This document shows positions 1 through 8,963 of a stretch of 41,166 nt of DNA, one piece after another. Numbering within the stretch: position 1 is the first letter of the stretch; each line of letters starts with the position of its first letter. Location of the stretch: NCBI GenBank assembly GCA_026416585.1, contig JAOAEV010000044.1, forward strand, positions 1-41,166. Reading direction: 5' to 3'. Position numbers and translations under genes: made by a program. Below the pieces are notes generated by a model. It worked only from the letters and a program-made list of their open reading frames with translations, did not search any database and was not told the DNA's origin. This DNA is from Chlorobiota bacterium. Lineage in GTDB: Bacteria; Bacteroidota; Ignavibacteria; Kapaibacteriales; NICIL-2.

Positions 1-3000
1 CAGGGTGCCAGTTGAGGTATTGACCTCGACAGCTTGTCCCCAGAATGGGGCATCAGAAAATTCGATGCGTGAGGTATCGTTTTCGCCGAGTGCAGCCCAT
101 CCCGTAAGAATTGCCAGTGTGTCGGTGGTGCTCAATGCTCTTAGGATTTGAATTGTTGCGAGACGACGATCGCTGATTCGCTCGGAGGAAAGCAGCAGCC
201 CCCGACCGTGCCGAGTGAGCACACTATCTGGCATGAATGCACGTGCGTGCAATGCGATGCGCATCGTACACTCGAGCGGATCTCCGTAGTGGTAATTCGA
301 AGTAAACCGCACAAGAATTGGAATGTTGGCACGCCCACGAACATCAGCCTGGACATCTGGAAGCGACAGCTCTGCACGACCAGCAAAGCGAACCAGCGGT
401 ATCCGCACCAAACTACCGCACGGCTCAACACGAAGCACCAGTACTGCAGTGGTCGAATCGGGTTCCTGCCACTCAATCGCCAGTGTGGTTGAATCGCCAG
501 GTTGCACGGTGCGTGGAGTTGCATCAAGGACACGGAAACCACCCGTCGGTTCGATATATGCCTCCGTGATCTGGAGGGCACCCACCTGATCATTGTGCAG
601 ACGCAGGTGTCGCACTGGATTTTCAGGAATGAATGGTAGTGGCGAGACATGTGGACGAAGTGCTCCGCCAATGCCTGTGCCACGCAGAACAATGGTGGCA
701 GTATAGTCGCGCCATCCGTAGTACAGATGCAACGTGCCCGTGACAATGCCACTTGCTGTCGGACGAAACTCAACTGTCATCACGAGAGCACTATTTCCCT
801 CGATCGTCGTATCGTGAGGTGGTCCAACTATGCGAAATGGCGAACGCAGCGCATCGTAAATCGTGGCACCACCGATGGGCAACGGAGCTAAATCGTGGTT
901 GATAAGAACGACCCGCTGCTGTTGAGTTGTTGAGCCGACGCATGTTGTGCCTACGTCGAGAGTGTCAGGGAATGTCACGTGCCGTTCTCGTGCAGTACCG
1001 ATAACGGGGAGCCGCCAGAGACGATCGCACCAGGAGACGACAAACGAGCCACGGTACTGGCCAGGTCTCGTTGGTGAAAAACGAAGTGAGACATCGGCGC
1101 ATTGCCCCGGGTGTAGCGTGTCTGGAATTGTTCCCCCTACAAGACGGAAGGTTGGCTCACCCTCGACCCAGCGGCTTCGGAGCACAATAGGCACAGTTCC
1201 CGTGTTGCACAGCCGAGAGCGGAAGATTGTGTCCGCTGATGTGTAGGCATATACCGTGTCGAATTGAAGTGTGTCGGTCGCAAGCTTGAATGTCCCAATT
1301 GTTAGCGGTGAACTGACAACTGTCTCGGGGAACAAGAAAGTCTGCAGCGTGAGTTCCAGTGGTGATGTTGCTGAGGATGATGTAACCGAACGCTGGTCTG
1401 GCGAAAACTGAATGTATCCCAGCGCGCCTTGGTGTGTTGTAACCTGACCGAGAAACTGATTGACTGCTAAATCCCAGAGGGGCGATTGCGGCTGCCCGCG
1501 AAAGCCAAACACAAGGTAGCGTGAGTCAGCGCTTGCTGTGACAGCAATTGGTGTTGATGCTGCACGGCGATCCGAACGGATAATCTGGCGGCTGGGGAAG
1601 TCCAGCACATAGACTGGTGCAGAGATCGCCTGAGTTACCGACGGTTGTGCAACAGCGCAACCAATAGCTATACGTCTGCCGTCGGGCATCGCGTGGAGGA
1701 GTGCAACATGTTGCAGGTACGGTACTGTCAGTTCGTCGAGCAGTGTCCACTGAGGTAAACTGTATCGCTGGAGTGTGCTTGTGCGAAGCGCAACGATAGC
1801 CACACCATTACCAACTGTAAGAGCTGTTGCTGGCAACAGAAGCGATACAGTACGCAACGGTATTATCGCATCAGTTGTTATGCTATACACCTCGATTTGT
1901 GAGCTGAGTGTTGTCAGTAGTGCAACAGTGTTCGATGCAGTATCGAAGGCTACAGATTCGATCGTTTTTCCGGTAAGCTGTCCACTCCATAATGGTGAAG
2001 ACCTACCACGCTGGAAGAGCGTGGCATAACCGGCGCCGCCAGCGTTGTAAAATTCAACGATTCGCATCGAATCAACATACCCGACATAGACAGGCTGAAT
2101 ACGCCCGACATCAGGGGGCATCGCTCGCCATGCGATGGCAATTGGATTGAGCGTCCACTCGACGACTTCGCCGTTGACAGCGTGCATTGCTATCAATCGC
2201 TTCCCATCGGAGCGGTAAGCGAGACGTCCAATTGCAGTCGTATTGCCGTCATCGAGTGATGTGCTACGGCTGGCAGCATCAATCTGACGCAGTCGAAATC
2301 GGAGTCGTTCGGTTGGCTCATTTGGTACTGTCCATTCAATGCTGCTGTCGCTGGTTATGCCGATTGGTGTCCAGCTTGAGCCATCGTCGGTTGAATAGTC
2401 GAGCGCTATACGTGCAGATGGTGCCGAGCCGCTCCACGCGAGGGTGACGGTAGAACAGGGTGCCAATATTGTGTCGCCTCGCGGGCTGGTCAGACGGAGT
2501 CTTTGTGGTGCCGGCAAGGGGAAGTTATTGCACTGTACCGGTATCGAAAATGAAAGCGCGCCGTCGTAGTAAAGGGTGATTGTTCCGCTGTGGAAGTTTG
2601 TATCTGGTGGTGTGCAGTGTACGCGAACGAGATAGAGCAGCGGAGAATATACCTTTGTTGGCAACGATGACCCAGAAGCCCAACCTACCCATTCGACTCG
2701 AAAGACTGGCGAACTCGAAACGATCGAATCAAGCACAATCGGACGTTCGCTCATTCCGCTGCTATCAGAACGACCAGCAAAGAGTTGCACATAAAAGCGT
2801 GCTGTCGAGCTTGTGCCTGCTTCGACTTGCCCGAACATTACTTCTTCGACTGGTTCGCCACGTTGGTTGACCACCCGAACGATAGGCATCCGGGGGAGAC
2901 GTACGCTATCGCTGGCTACGAGTGTGCCTTTCCAGACGATGAGACGAGAGTACGTTTCGGTTTGAAGGCGTGGATCAGCGAGCCACGTGACACGACACAT

Positions 3001-3222
3001 TCCACTTTGCACATCGAGTACATCAATGCGTTGGGATGGAATGCTGTAGCGTGACGATGAAATCAGAGCACCATCAGGAGTAGTCGGATTTCCGTTGAGG
3101 GTTAGTCGTGCTATGGCTGACAGAAGTGGATACGAAGAGGAATCCACTGCTGAGAGAACACGCAATTGGAGCTGAGCAGCGGCACTTGCTGCAAGTACAA
3201 ATCCGAGAACAAACCATCGCAT
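1..3222 (-). CDS. Large secreted beta-propeller / Ig-like / choice-of-anchor-D protein, C-terminus outside window
   Basis: One reading frame stays open from an ATG at 3222 to the left edge, 1074 codons with no stop, so the gene is 3'-truncated by the window. The start MRWFVLGFVLAASAAAQLQL is a typical signal peptide with a cleavage-like AAA-Q site, implying export. Around residues 235-310 there is an Ig-like module (TVTLAWSGSAP ... DYSTDDGSSW ... IEWTVP) that matches the N-terminal module of the plus-strand protein at 35335-37263. Residues about 325-635 look like irregular WD40-type propeller blades. Residues about 640-870 hold repeated choice-of-anchor-D (ASH-like) beta modules, with phrases such as LHPGQCADVSLRFSP and ALVMTVEFRPTASG. 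No catalytic motif is visible. Such proteins in this phylum usually end in a T9SS sorting domain; that end is not visible here. Function unknown, probably surface or extracellular scaffold or adhesin. Confidence 0.85.
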   Translation of the reverse strand, partial: MRWFVLGFVLAASAAAQLQLRVLSAVDSSSYPLLSAIARLTLNGNPTTPDGALISSSRYSIPSQRIDVLDVQSGMCRVTWLADPRLQTETYSRLIVWKGTLVASDSVRLPRMPIVRVVNQRGEPVEEVMFGQVEAGTSSTARFYVQLFAGRSDSSGMSERPIVLDSIVSSSPVFRVEWVGWASGSSLPTKVYSPLLYLVRVHCTPPDTNFHSGTITLYYDGALSFSIPVQCNNFPLPAPQRLRLTSPRGDTILAPCSTVTLAWSGSAPSARIALDYSTDDGSSWTPIGITSDSSIEWTVPNEPTERLRFRLRQIDAASRSTSLDDGNTTAIGRLAYRSDGKRLIAMHAVNGEVVEWTLNPIAIAWRAMPPDVGRIQPVYVGYVDSMRIVEFYNAGGAGYATLFQRGRSSPLWSGQLTGKTIESVAFDTASNTVALLTTLSSQIEVYSITTDAIIPLRTVSLLLPATALTVGNGVAIVALRTSTLQRYSLPQWTLLDELTVPYLQHVALLHAMPDGRRIAIGCAVAQPSVTQAISAPVYVLDFPSRQIIRSDRRAASTPIAVTASADSRYLVFGFRGQPQSPLWDLAVNQFLGQVTTHQGALGYIQFSPDQRSVTSSSATSPLELTLQTFLFPETVVSSPLTIGTFKLATDTLQFDTVYAYTSADTIFRSRLCNTGTVPIVLRSRWVEGEPTFRLVGGTIPDTLHPGQCADVSLRFSPTRPGQYRGSFVVSWCDRLWRLPVIGTARERHVTFPDTLDVGTTCVGSTTQQQRVVLINHDLAPLPIGGATIYDALRSPFRIVGPPHDTTIEGNSALVMTVEFRPTASGIVTGTLHLYYGWRDYTATIVLRGTGIGGALRPHVSPLPFIPENPVRHLRLHNDQVGALQITEAYIEPTGGFRVLDATPRTVQPGDSTTLAIEWQEPDSTTAVLVLRVEPCGSLVRIPLVRFAGRAELSLPDVQADVRGRANIPILVRFTSNYHYGDPLECTMRIALHARAFMPDSVLTRHGRGLLLSSERISDRRLATIQILRALSTTDTLAILTGWAALGENDTSRIEFSDAPFWGQAVEVNTSTGTL

Positions 3223-4052
3223 GACAAACGGGTCCTAACCGTGAGTGAATGCAAAGCTACCGTGCATCACGGTGTAATGACACGGCTCAGTGTACAGCGT
3301 TTCCTGCCGAGTTGCCTAAGACGGAAACTTATCGAGAGCATTGAAATTGCTGGTAGTAACAATGATAACTAATCCTTGTAGGGGGAAGTCGCTTAGTCTT
3401 GCCGTTGTCACATTAACCAGATAGAGTGTCCAGAGAATGCGAGTTGTTCCGGGTGAGGACTTTCCGGAGAGCTCGTGATATTGGATATCCTCATTGGTAT
3501 CGCTTTCCGGAGGCTTGGTGCCTTGGTTCAGAAAGACTGATGAAGGTGCTCGAAGTTGACAGACCAAAACAGGATGCTTCTCAGCTGAGCCGTAGGGGAA
3601 CGTTCCGTTAGTACCCGGGATAGCAATGTCACGGGGAAATGACTGGAAGCTGATCTGCAATTAATTGGTGAAGAGGGAGCTGTGCAGTGGTGTACATCAC
3701 GTATATGAAGCTGTAGCTGGTGTTGCGATGGTTTCTTTGAAGGGAGTATATGGCTTGATTGGTTGCTAACTATAGCTTATATGAGAACATTAGGTAACAC
3801 CATTATACGTGTCGCTACCCTATGAGCCAGTTCGCTTTCGCGGTTGTTTGTCACTGCGATGACGATGATGTGTCTCATACTGGTTAATAACGATATCATG
3901 ATAGGCAAAGTAGCTTCAACAACAATAATGAGAGGATTGGTTAAGGATGATGCTTTATGGTTTTACAGACACAACATCTTGCCTTATGCACGTAAGACAG
4001 GGGGTAGTAGACTAAGTCGTGTTATGACACAAGTGAAGATTCTTTCGTTTGT
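3223..4052. other. Intergenic stretch of about 830 bp without a convincing gene
   Basis: The segment separates the secreted protein from cheA. It is AT-richer than the flanks, especially 3660-4050. The longest minus-strand frame (3660-3316, 114 codons) would need a TTG start lying directly after an in-frame TAA, has no ribosome binding site and resembles no family I know. The plus frame at 3844-4278 runs into the antisense of cheA. Apart from the promoter/palindrome near 3252-3273 I see no tRNA, repeat or terminator. It may be a decayed gene remnant or an insertion scar. Confidence 0.5.
3252..3273 (-). promoter_or_regulatory. Candidate promoter -7 element with adjoining palindrome, upstream of the 3222 gene
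   Basis: On the minus strand TAGCTTTG (3259-3252) is an exact match to the Bacteroidota -7 element TAnnTTTG and lies 29 nt before the ATG at 3222. The perfect dyad ACCGTG-CAT-CACGGT (3259-3273) touches it on the upstream side, where a repressor could block the promoter. No clear TTTG -33 element is seen. The same TAGCTTTG octamer occurs upstream of rlpA. Confidence 0.4.
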
Positions 4053-5873
4053 TCACGCGGCGATAGGAGCAGATGCCAGTAATTCAGCCATAGGTAGCGG
4101 ACGTGCACGCTCGTTAAGTAATTCTTCGATATCCACGATCAGGATAACATCACCTTCACCAGAGAGCGTTGCACCTGCAATGCCACGGACTTTAAGTCCT
4201 TGCACCGGTTTGATGACGACATCGTCCCGACCAACAAACTCCTCGATCCCGATGACCAGACGTAAATCTCCTACGTGAATAACAATCCCATAGCGCGGTA
4301 TGCGATGCAATTGCCAACCGAGTAATATTTCCAGTGGAATTAGGGGTAGAACCTCATCTCGGATTTGCATTGTTGCTTTTCCACTGACTTCGTGGATGTC
4401 TGGAGAGTTGATAGGAATGATTTCGCGTACGACAGTCAGAGGTAGTGCAATTGGATAGCTATTCGATTTAACTATCAGTACCGGTAAAATTGCCAGTGTC
4501 AGTGGGAGCGTAATGTGAAAGGCTGTACCGTTTCCAACAATGGATTCAATGTCTATTTTACCATTCAGGCGTGCGATGTTCGTTCGCACGACGTCCATAC
4601 CAACACCACGTCCCGAGATATCGGATACTTGTTCTTTGGTTGAAAAACCAGGCATGAAAATAAGCTGCAAGGCTTGCTTGTCGTCGAGAGAGCTTGCTGC
4701 TTCATTACTAAGAAGCCCTTTACGAGTCGCACTTTGCCGGAGCTTTTCTGGATCGATACCACGACCATCGTCGGCGATTGTGATGTGAATTTGATCACCA
4801 GTTTGCTCTGCGTGTAAGCGAATTGTTCCTGCTATTGTCTTGCCAGCTGCCGAACGTTCTTCTGGAGATTCGATACCATGGTCGATAGCATTTCGAAGTA
4901 GATGCATAAGTGGATCACCGAGCTCTTCAATCATCGTCTTGTCCAATTCAGTTTCTGCTCCTTCAATGATCAAGTCAACCTCGCGACCGAGTTGACGCGC
5001 AGTATCACGCACAATGCGTGGAAATTTTTGGAATAATCGTCCAATTGGCTGCATGCGGGTTTTCATCACTGCATTCTGCAGATCGGTTACCAGAACATCC
5101 AGCAAGCCGACAGCTTCATCGAGTGCTTTATAGGTTACTGCTGTTGCACGGTTACCAAGAATATCTCCACGAATGCTGATAAGGCGATTTCGGATAAGCC
5201 CAATCTCACCAGAAAGATTGAGTACATAATCCAGACGCGTTGTCTCGACGCGCATAGTTGTTTCCCCGTTGACATGCTTTGATAGTGAATGAGGGAATAA
5301 ATCCTCTATTTGCATAGATGATGGACTAGTGCTTCTGTTACTACTGGTCGCATCTTTATCCTTACCGTCGGATATCTGTTCTGTCACGGTATCTCGGCTA
5401 TTTGCGGGTGTTAATATTGCGTGGTATTCTCTGAGAGTGTGCTTGGACTGATTAGTCCCCGTATCTTGTATCGGATCAGGAAGTTCTAGTTGATTATCGA
5501 GTATCGCTGCCAACCGAGAGATCAGAGATGGGTCTGCGGATGTGGGGTATTCGCCAGAGGCTAGTTGTTCGATCATTCGGTGTATGTAAGCGGTTGACTG
5601 GAGGACAACATCGAGTAATGATGAGGTCAATTTCAATTGACCGTTGCGAAGCTTGTCAAAAATATTCTCTGTGTTGTGACAGAGCTCAACTAGTGTAGTG
5701 GCATTGACAAAGCCTGCTCCTCCTTTGATCGTGTGAAACCAACGATATACCTTGTTGAGAATGTCACGATTCTCTGGATCTTTCTCGAGCAAGACAAGAG
5801 CTTCATCAACATTAGCGATAAGTTCACGTGCCTCTATAGTAAAATCGTTGAGCAATTCGTTTGGGTAATTCAT
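4053..5873 (-). CDS. cheA: Chemotaxis histidine kinase CheA, lacking P2
   Basis: CheA autophosphorylates on histidine when driven by receptor arrays and passes phosphate to CheY and to CheV receivers. The 606 residues show P1/HPt (about 1-105) with FHTIKGGAGF, phosphosite His47; a polar linker (about 130-205) in place of a P2 CheY-binding domain; P3 dimerisation (about 207-270, SGEIGLIRNRL); P4 HATPase (about 275-455) with N box HLLRNAIDHG (Asn328), G1 DDGRGID (Asp368) and G2 GRGVGMDVV; and P5 CheW-like (about 457-600). There is no C-terminal receiver domain. It is the last gene of the che operon, 20 nt after cheZ, with TGGAGA upstream of the ATG as ribosome binding site. Absence of P2 is seen in some lineages and usually lowers the efficiency of phosphotransfer to CheY. 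Confidence 0.96.
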   Translation of the reverse strand: MNYPNELLNDFTIEARELIANVDEALVLLEKDPENRDILNKVYRWFHTIKGGAGFVNATTLVELCHNTENIFDKLRNGQLKLTSSLLDVVLQSTAYIHRMIEQLASGEYPTSADPSLISRLAAILDNQLELPDPIQDTGTNQSKHTLREYHAILTPANSRDTVTEQISDGKDKDATSSNRSTSPSSMQIEDLFPHSLSKHVNGETTMRVETTRLDYVLNLSGEIGLIRNRLISIRGDILGNRATAVTYKALDEAVGLLDVLVTDLQNAVMKTRMQPIGRLFQKFPRIVRDTARQLGREVDLIIEGAETELDKTMIEELGDPLMHLLRNAIDHGIESPEERSAAGKTIAGTIRLHAEQTGDQIHITIADDGRGIDPEKLRQSATRKGLLSNEAASSLDDKQALQLIFMPGFSTKEQVSDISGRGVGMDVVRTNIARLNGKIDIESIVGNGTAFHITLPLTLAILPVLIVKSNSYPIALPLTVVREIIPINSPDIHEVSGKATMQIRDEVLPLIPLEILLGWQLHRIPRYGIVIHVGDLRLVIGIEEFVGRDDVVIKPVQGLKVRGIAGATLSGEGDVILIVDIEELLNERARPLPMAELLASAPIAA

Positions 5874-5893
5874 GTTGGTTTCTCCATAGAGGT

Positions 5894-6613
5894 TCAGAAT
5901 CCAAGCGATTCGAGTAATGCATCTACTTGCTCTTGGTTAACAACGACATCGCCATCCCGTTCGGGGTTGACGACGGGGCCATTGAGCAAACGCTGTTCGA
6001 TGGTCGCCTTTCGAGTCGGTGGAATACCGCTAACAAGGAGTTTGATTAGTTCTGATTCGACGGTTTTTGTAATCTCGATGGCGCGACTGAGAACTTGGTT
6101 TGTGCGGTCCTGAAAGTCCTGCGCCATAATGATTTGTGTGATGTTGGTGTGCAGAGTCTCCAGCATCTCTGGGGCTTGGTGGAAAAAGGATTTGGTATCT
6201 GTTGCTAATTTTTTGAACTGATCCAAATCGAGTTCACCACTAAGACAGCGTTGCCATGCTGATCCGAGTTGCTCGATGTGCAAACGCAAGTGGTAGTAAA
6301 TCGGTTTGATGGCGTCTGTTGCATCAAGCACTTTTGTCGCGGCTTCTGCTGTTACTCGGCGAACATAATCGAGACGCTCGACGGTGTCGGGAAGCGCATT
6401 CCCAACCGCATATTCGATGCTCTGATCGTAACCAAGCTGTTTGAGGGTAGAGTGAAGATGGCGTAGCAATTGTCCTAATTGAGAGTAGTATGGTTCTGGG
6501 ATGCCTTCATTCGGGCTTTCAGCTTCTTGCAAGGATTGTGCTGCGCGGGTGCTATCATGAACTTGCTCATAAATGTCGTCGAACAATGCTTCCAATTCCG
6601 GTGAGTCGTTCAT
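5894..6613 (-). CDS. cheZ: CheZ-type CheY-P phosphatase
   Basis: CheZ removes phosphate from CheY-P to terminate the signal. The 239-residue protein is largely helical and carries the family core IIMAQDFQDRTNQVL, in which Asp169 and Gln173 correspond to the catalytic pair Asp143/Gln147 of E. coli CheZ. It ends in QVDALLESLGF, the C-terminal CheY-tethering peptide of the family. The cheY stop and cheZ start share one base (TGATG at 6613), so the two are translationally coupled. CheZ is best known from Proteobacteria and Campylobacterota; finding it in an apparently Bacteroidota-related genome is unusual and fits transfer of the whole operon. Confidence 0.93.
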   Translation of the reverse strand: MNDSPELEALFDDIYEQVHDSTRAAQSLQEAESPNEGIPEPYYSQLGQLLRHLHSTLKQLGYDQSIEYAVGNALPDTVERLDYVRRVTAEAATKVLDATDAIKPIYYHLRLHIEQLGSAWQRCLSGELDLDQFKKLATDTKSFFHQAPEMLETLHTNITQIIMAQDFQDRTNQVLSRAIEITKTVESELIKLLVSGIPPTRKATIEQRLLNGPVVNPERDGDVVVNQEQVDALLESLGF

Positions 6614-7026
6614 CAGTGTGCTCCGTGTGTTGTTGCGATCCGTTCGAAGACTTTATTGAGTTTTTCGACGAGTGTTTCGGGCGTAAATGGCTTGACGATG
6701 TAGCCTGTTGCACCAGCCTGGGCGGCAGTGATAATGTTTTCTTTGCGAGCTTCCGATGTCACCATCAGTACGGGAATCGAGTTCCATGCTGGTACTGACC
6801 GAATCAGCTTGAGAAGCTCTAATCCGGTCATCGTTGGCATATTCCAGTCGGTGATGACAACGTCAATTTTATGTTGTTTGAGCTTTTCGAGAGCAGTGGA
6901 TCCATCATCAGCCTCAACGATTGCAGTAAATCCGTTGTCTACAAGAACATTTCTTACAATGCGACGAATCGTGGGTGAATCATCCACAACAAGGAAAGCC
7001 GTTTGCGATGGTGCATTGATGGGCAT
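6613..7026 (-). CDS. cheY: Chemotaxis response regulator CheY
   Basis: A single-domain receiver of 137 residues. The phosphorylation pocket is complete: Asp15/Asp16 (VVDDSPT), phosphoacceptor Asp60 ([11 protein letters not shown]), Thr90 (VTSEA) and Lys112 (VKPF). The TDWNMP phrase is typical of flagellar-motor CheY rather than of generic receivers. There is no output domain, so CheY-P should act by binding a motor or switch protein, which is not encoded here. A ribosome binding site AGAGAGGA lies just upstream of the ATG, 8 nt after the first CheV gene ends. The partners cheZ and cheA follow directly. Confidence 0.95.
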   Translation of the reverse strand: MPINAPSQTAFLVVDDSPTIRRIVRNVLVDNGFTAIVEADDGSTALEKLKQHKIDVVITDWNMPTMTGLELLKLIRSVPAWNSIPVLMVTSEARKENIITAAQAGATGYIVKPFTPETLVEKLNKVFERIATTHGAH

Positions 7027-7034
7027 AATCCTCT

Positions 7035-7973
7035 CTATCCTCCAGTGATTGACAGTGCTTTGCGTATAGTTTGGGCCAGTTCAACGGGGTCGAATTTGGC
7101 TACATAGAAATCTGCACCAGCACGAAAGCCGGTTGTCTTATTCGTATTCGATGACAGCGATGAATGCATGATGATAGGAATGCCATTGAATCGAGAATCT
7201 GCTTTGATTTTCTGGGCAAGTGTGTATCCGTCCATTTCTGGCATTTCAATGTCCAAAAGGATTGCATTGAGAAGCGAATGAGTACTCCTACCGTCATTAG
7301 CAGCATTTTCTGCAATCCCTTGAAGCTTAAACCATGCTTCTGTTCCCGTTGCAGCTTGATGATAGCGTACACCCATCCGTTCAAGTACGCGGACAATTTC
7401 TTTACGTGCTAATGGGGAATCATCAGCAAAAAGAACGGATGCACTTCCGTTTAGTTTTTCGATCATATCGGTCAGTGTGGGGAGCTCAACGACCCCAGCT
7501 AATATTTGCTCGACATCGAGTAAGGATACGATCTGCTCCTCCCATCGAAAAAGTGCTGACAAGTATGAATTTGTTGACGCAATTGATTGTGTCGGTGGAT
7601 GAACAATATCCCACGGGACACGGACAATCCGTTCTACATGTGCGACAATGAATGCTTGTAGGTGGCGAGAATATTCAGTCACGATCAGTGTCGTTTCATG
7701 TTCACTCGATCGGGGGTGGTCCAGAATATCGCGGATGGAGAGCACCGGGAGAATGCTACCACGAAGACTAACGACGCCACGTACACATCCGGGTGCATGA
7801 GGAAGTGGTGTAATCTTGGGTGCGCGTAGTACTTCTCGCACCTTGAATACGTTGATGCCAAATAGTTCTCGAGTCCCGATATGAAATAGCAGGACTTCCA
7901 TCATATTCGAGCCAGCTAAACGGCTTCGCGACTCGATCTCGTTCATCCACTCGACAGCGTGCTGATTATGCAT
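7035..7973 (-). CDS. cheV: CheV: CheW-like coupling domain fused to receiver (copy 1)
   Basis: CheV couples CheA to receptors through a CheW-like domain and adjusts coupling through its own phosphorylation. The 312 residues divide into CheW-like (about 20-165; [26 protein letters not shown]) and receiver (about 178-310) with Asp184/Asp185, phosphoacceptor Asp241 in [12 protein letters not shown], Ser271 in MHSSLS and Lys293 in AKFDP. HSSLS and KFDP are family hallmarks. The gene overlaps the preceding cheV by 8 nt. With no cheW in the operon, the two CheV proteins probably supply the coupling function. Confidence 0.93.
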   Translation of the reverse strand: MHNQHAVEWMNEIESRSRLAGSNMMEVLLFHIGTRELFGINVFKVREVLRAPKITPLPHAPGCVRGVVSLRGSILPVLSIRDILDHPRSSEHETTLIVTEYSRHLQAFIVAHVERIVRVPWDIVHPPTQSIASTNSYLSALFRWEEQIVSLLDVEQILAGVVELPTLTDMIEKLNGSASVLFADDSPLARKEIVRVLERMGVRYHQAATGTEAWFKLQGIAENAANDGRSTHSLLNAILLDIEMPEMDGYTLAQKIKADSRFNGIPIIMHSSLSSNTNKTTGFRAGADFYVAKFDPVELAQTIRKALSITGG

Positions 7974-8943
7974 AAGTCACGTTCCCGGCAAGATGTTCGA
8001 GAATCTGGCGTAGGGTATCTGCAAGACGTGATGGCTCGAACTTTGAGACATAAGCATCAGCGCCGACAGATCGTCCAAGGTGCTCGTTAGCTGTACCGCT
8101 CAACGATGAGTGTAACACCACTGGAATGGTGCGCAGTATATGGTCTGCTTTGATACACCGTGTCAGTGCAAAACCGTCCATCTCTGGCATTTCAATATCA
8201 CTTAAGACCAAACTGACAAGTTGAGTTACTGGGATATTCTGAGAATTTGCTATTGCTGCGCACTGCTGAAGGTAGTCCCATGTACGCTTGCCGTTCGGGA
8301 AGCTAATACCCTCGACACCGAAGCGCTCCAATGTTTGCTCAATTTGTCTACGCGCAACAAGTGAGTCATCGCAGTACACCACACGATGTGTGCGATTGGT
8401 TTTTAATGGTTCGACAGCACCGTATGCTGCGTCATCGTGTTTTACGCCTATCGTATCGAGTAGAATTTTCTCAACATCCAGTAGAAGTATCAGTCCACGG
8501 CTGGCAGTTTCAACAACAGCAGTTATGATGCCATGTCCATCACTTGATGCGAATGTGGGCGGTGGTGTGCGTACCTGGGACCAGTCACAACGGTAAATTG
8601 TCTCGACTCTTTCGACGAGAAAACCTTGAGTATGATCATTGTATTCCGTGACGATAAGTACCTTCGGTGGTTCGCTAACTACTGTTCCACAATATGCAGG
8701 GAGGTTGACAACCGGAATCAGAGACCCTCGTAAGCTCAGCATCCCTTCGATCTCTGTTTGTCGCTGTGGTGGATGGTGTAGGCGCGGTGCAATCATAATC
8801 TCACGCACCTTGAACACATTGATGCCGTAGGTCTCAACAGTGCCAGTTGCTGGATCGCTACCGATCTGGAAGAGGAGTAGCTCAACTTTATTGGTTCCAG
8901 CCAGTTTTGTTCGAGCATCTATAATACGTAGTAGCTCAGACAT
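7966..8943 (-). CDS. cheV: CheV: CheW-like coupling domain fused to receiver (copy 2)
   Basis: A 325-residue paralogue of the next gene with the same layout: CheW-like domain (about 15-165; [26 protein letters not shown]) and receiver (about 186-322) with Asp192/Asp193, phosphoacceptor Asp249 in [12 protein letters not shown], Ser279 in LHSSLSG and Lys301 in SKFEP. The two copies differ clearly outside the motifs, so the duplication is not recent. This copy has an insertion after the first CheW strand (about residues 29-38). It lies 20 nt after the receptor gene and overlaps the next cheV by 8 nt. A plausible division of labour is coupling by one copy and phosphate sink or adaptation by the other; that is inference. 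Confidence 0.93.
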   Translation of the reverse strand: MSELLRIIDARTKLAGTNKVELLLFQIGSDPATGTVETYGINVFKVREIMIAPRLHHPPQRQTEIEGMLSLRGSLIPVVNLPAYCGTVVSEPPKVLIVTEYNDHTQGFLVERVETIYRCDWSQVRTPPPTFASSDGHGIITAVVETASRGLILLLDVEKILLDTIGVKHDDAAYGAVEPLKTNRTHRVVYCDDSLVARRQIEQTLERFGVEGISFPNGKRTWDYLQQCAAIANSQNIPVTQLVSLVLSDIEMPEMDGFALTRCIKADHILRTIPVVLHSSLSGTANEHLGRSVGADAYVSKFEPSRLADTLRQILEHLAGNVTYA

Positions 8944-8963
8944 AGCTTCTTTGTGTATTCGTA

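Noticed and set aside
141-773. Minus-strand 210-codon ORF at the left edge
   Set aside because: It is a shadow frame of the long coding frame 3222-1, which has a signal peptide and recognisable domains.
3316-3660. 114-codon minus-strand ORF in the gap before cheA
   Set aside because: It needs a TTG start directly after a stop, has no ribosome binding site and matches no family I recognise; reported only as part of the intergenic note.
3844-4278. Plus-strand ORF overlapping the cheA 3' end
   Set aside because: Half of it is antisense to the conserved P5 domain of CheA; the rest is low-GC with no motif.
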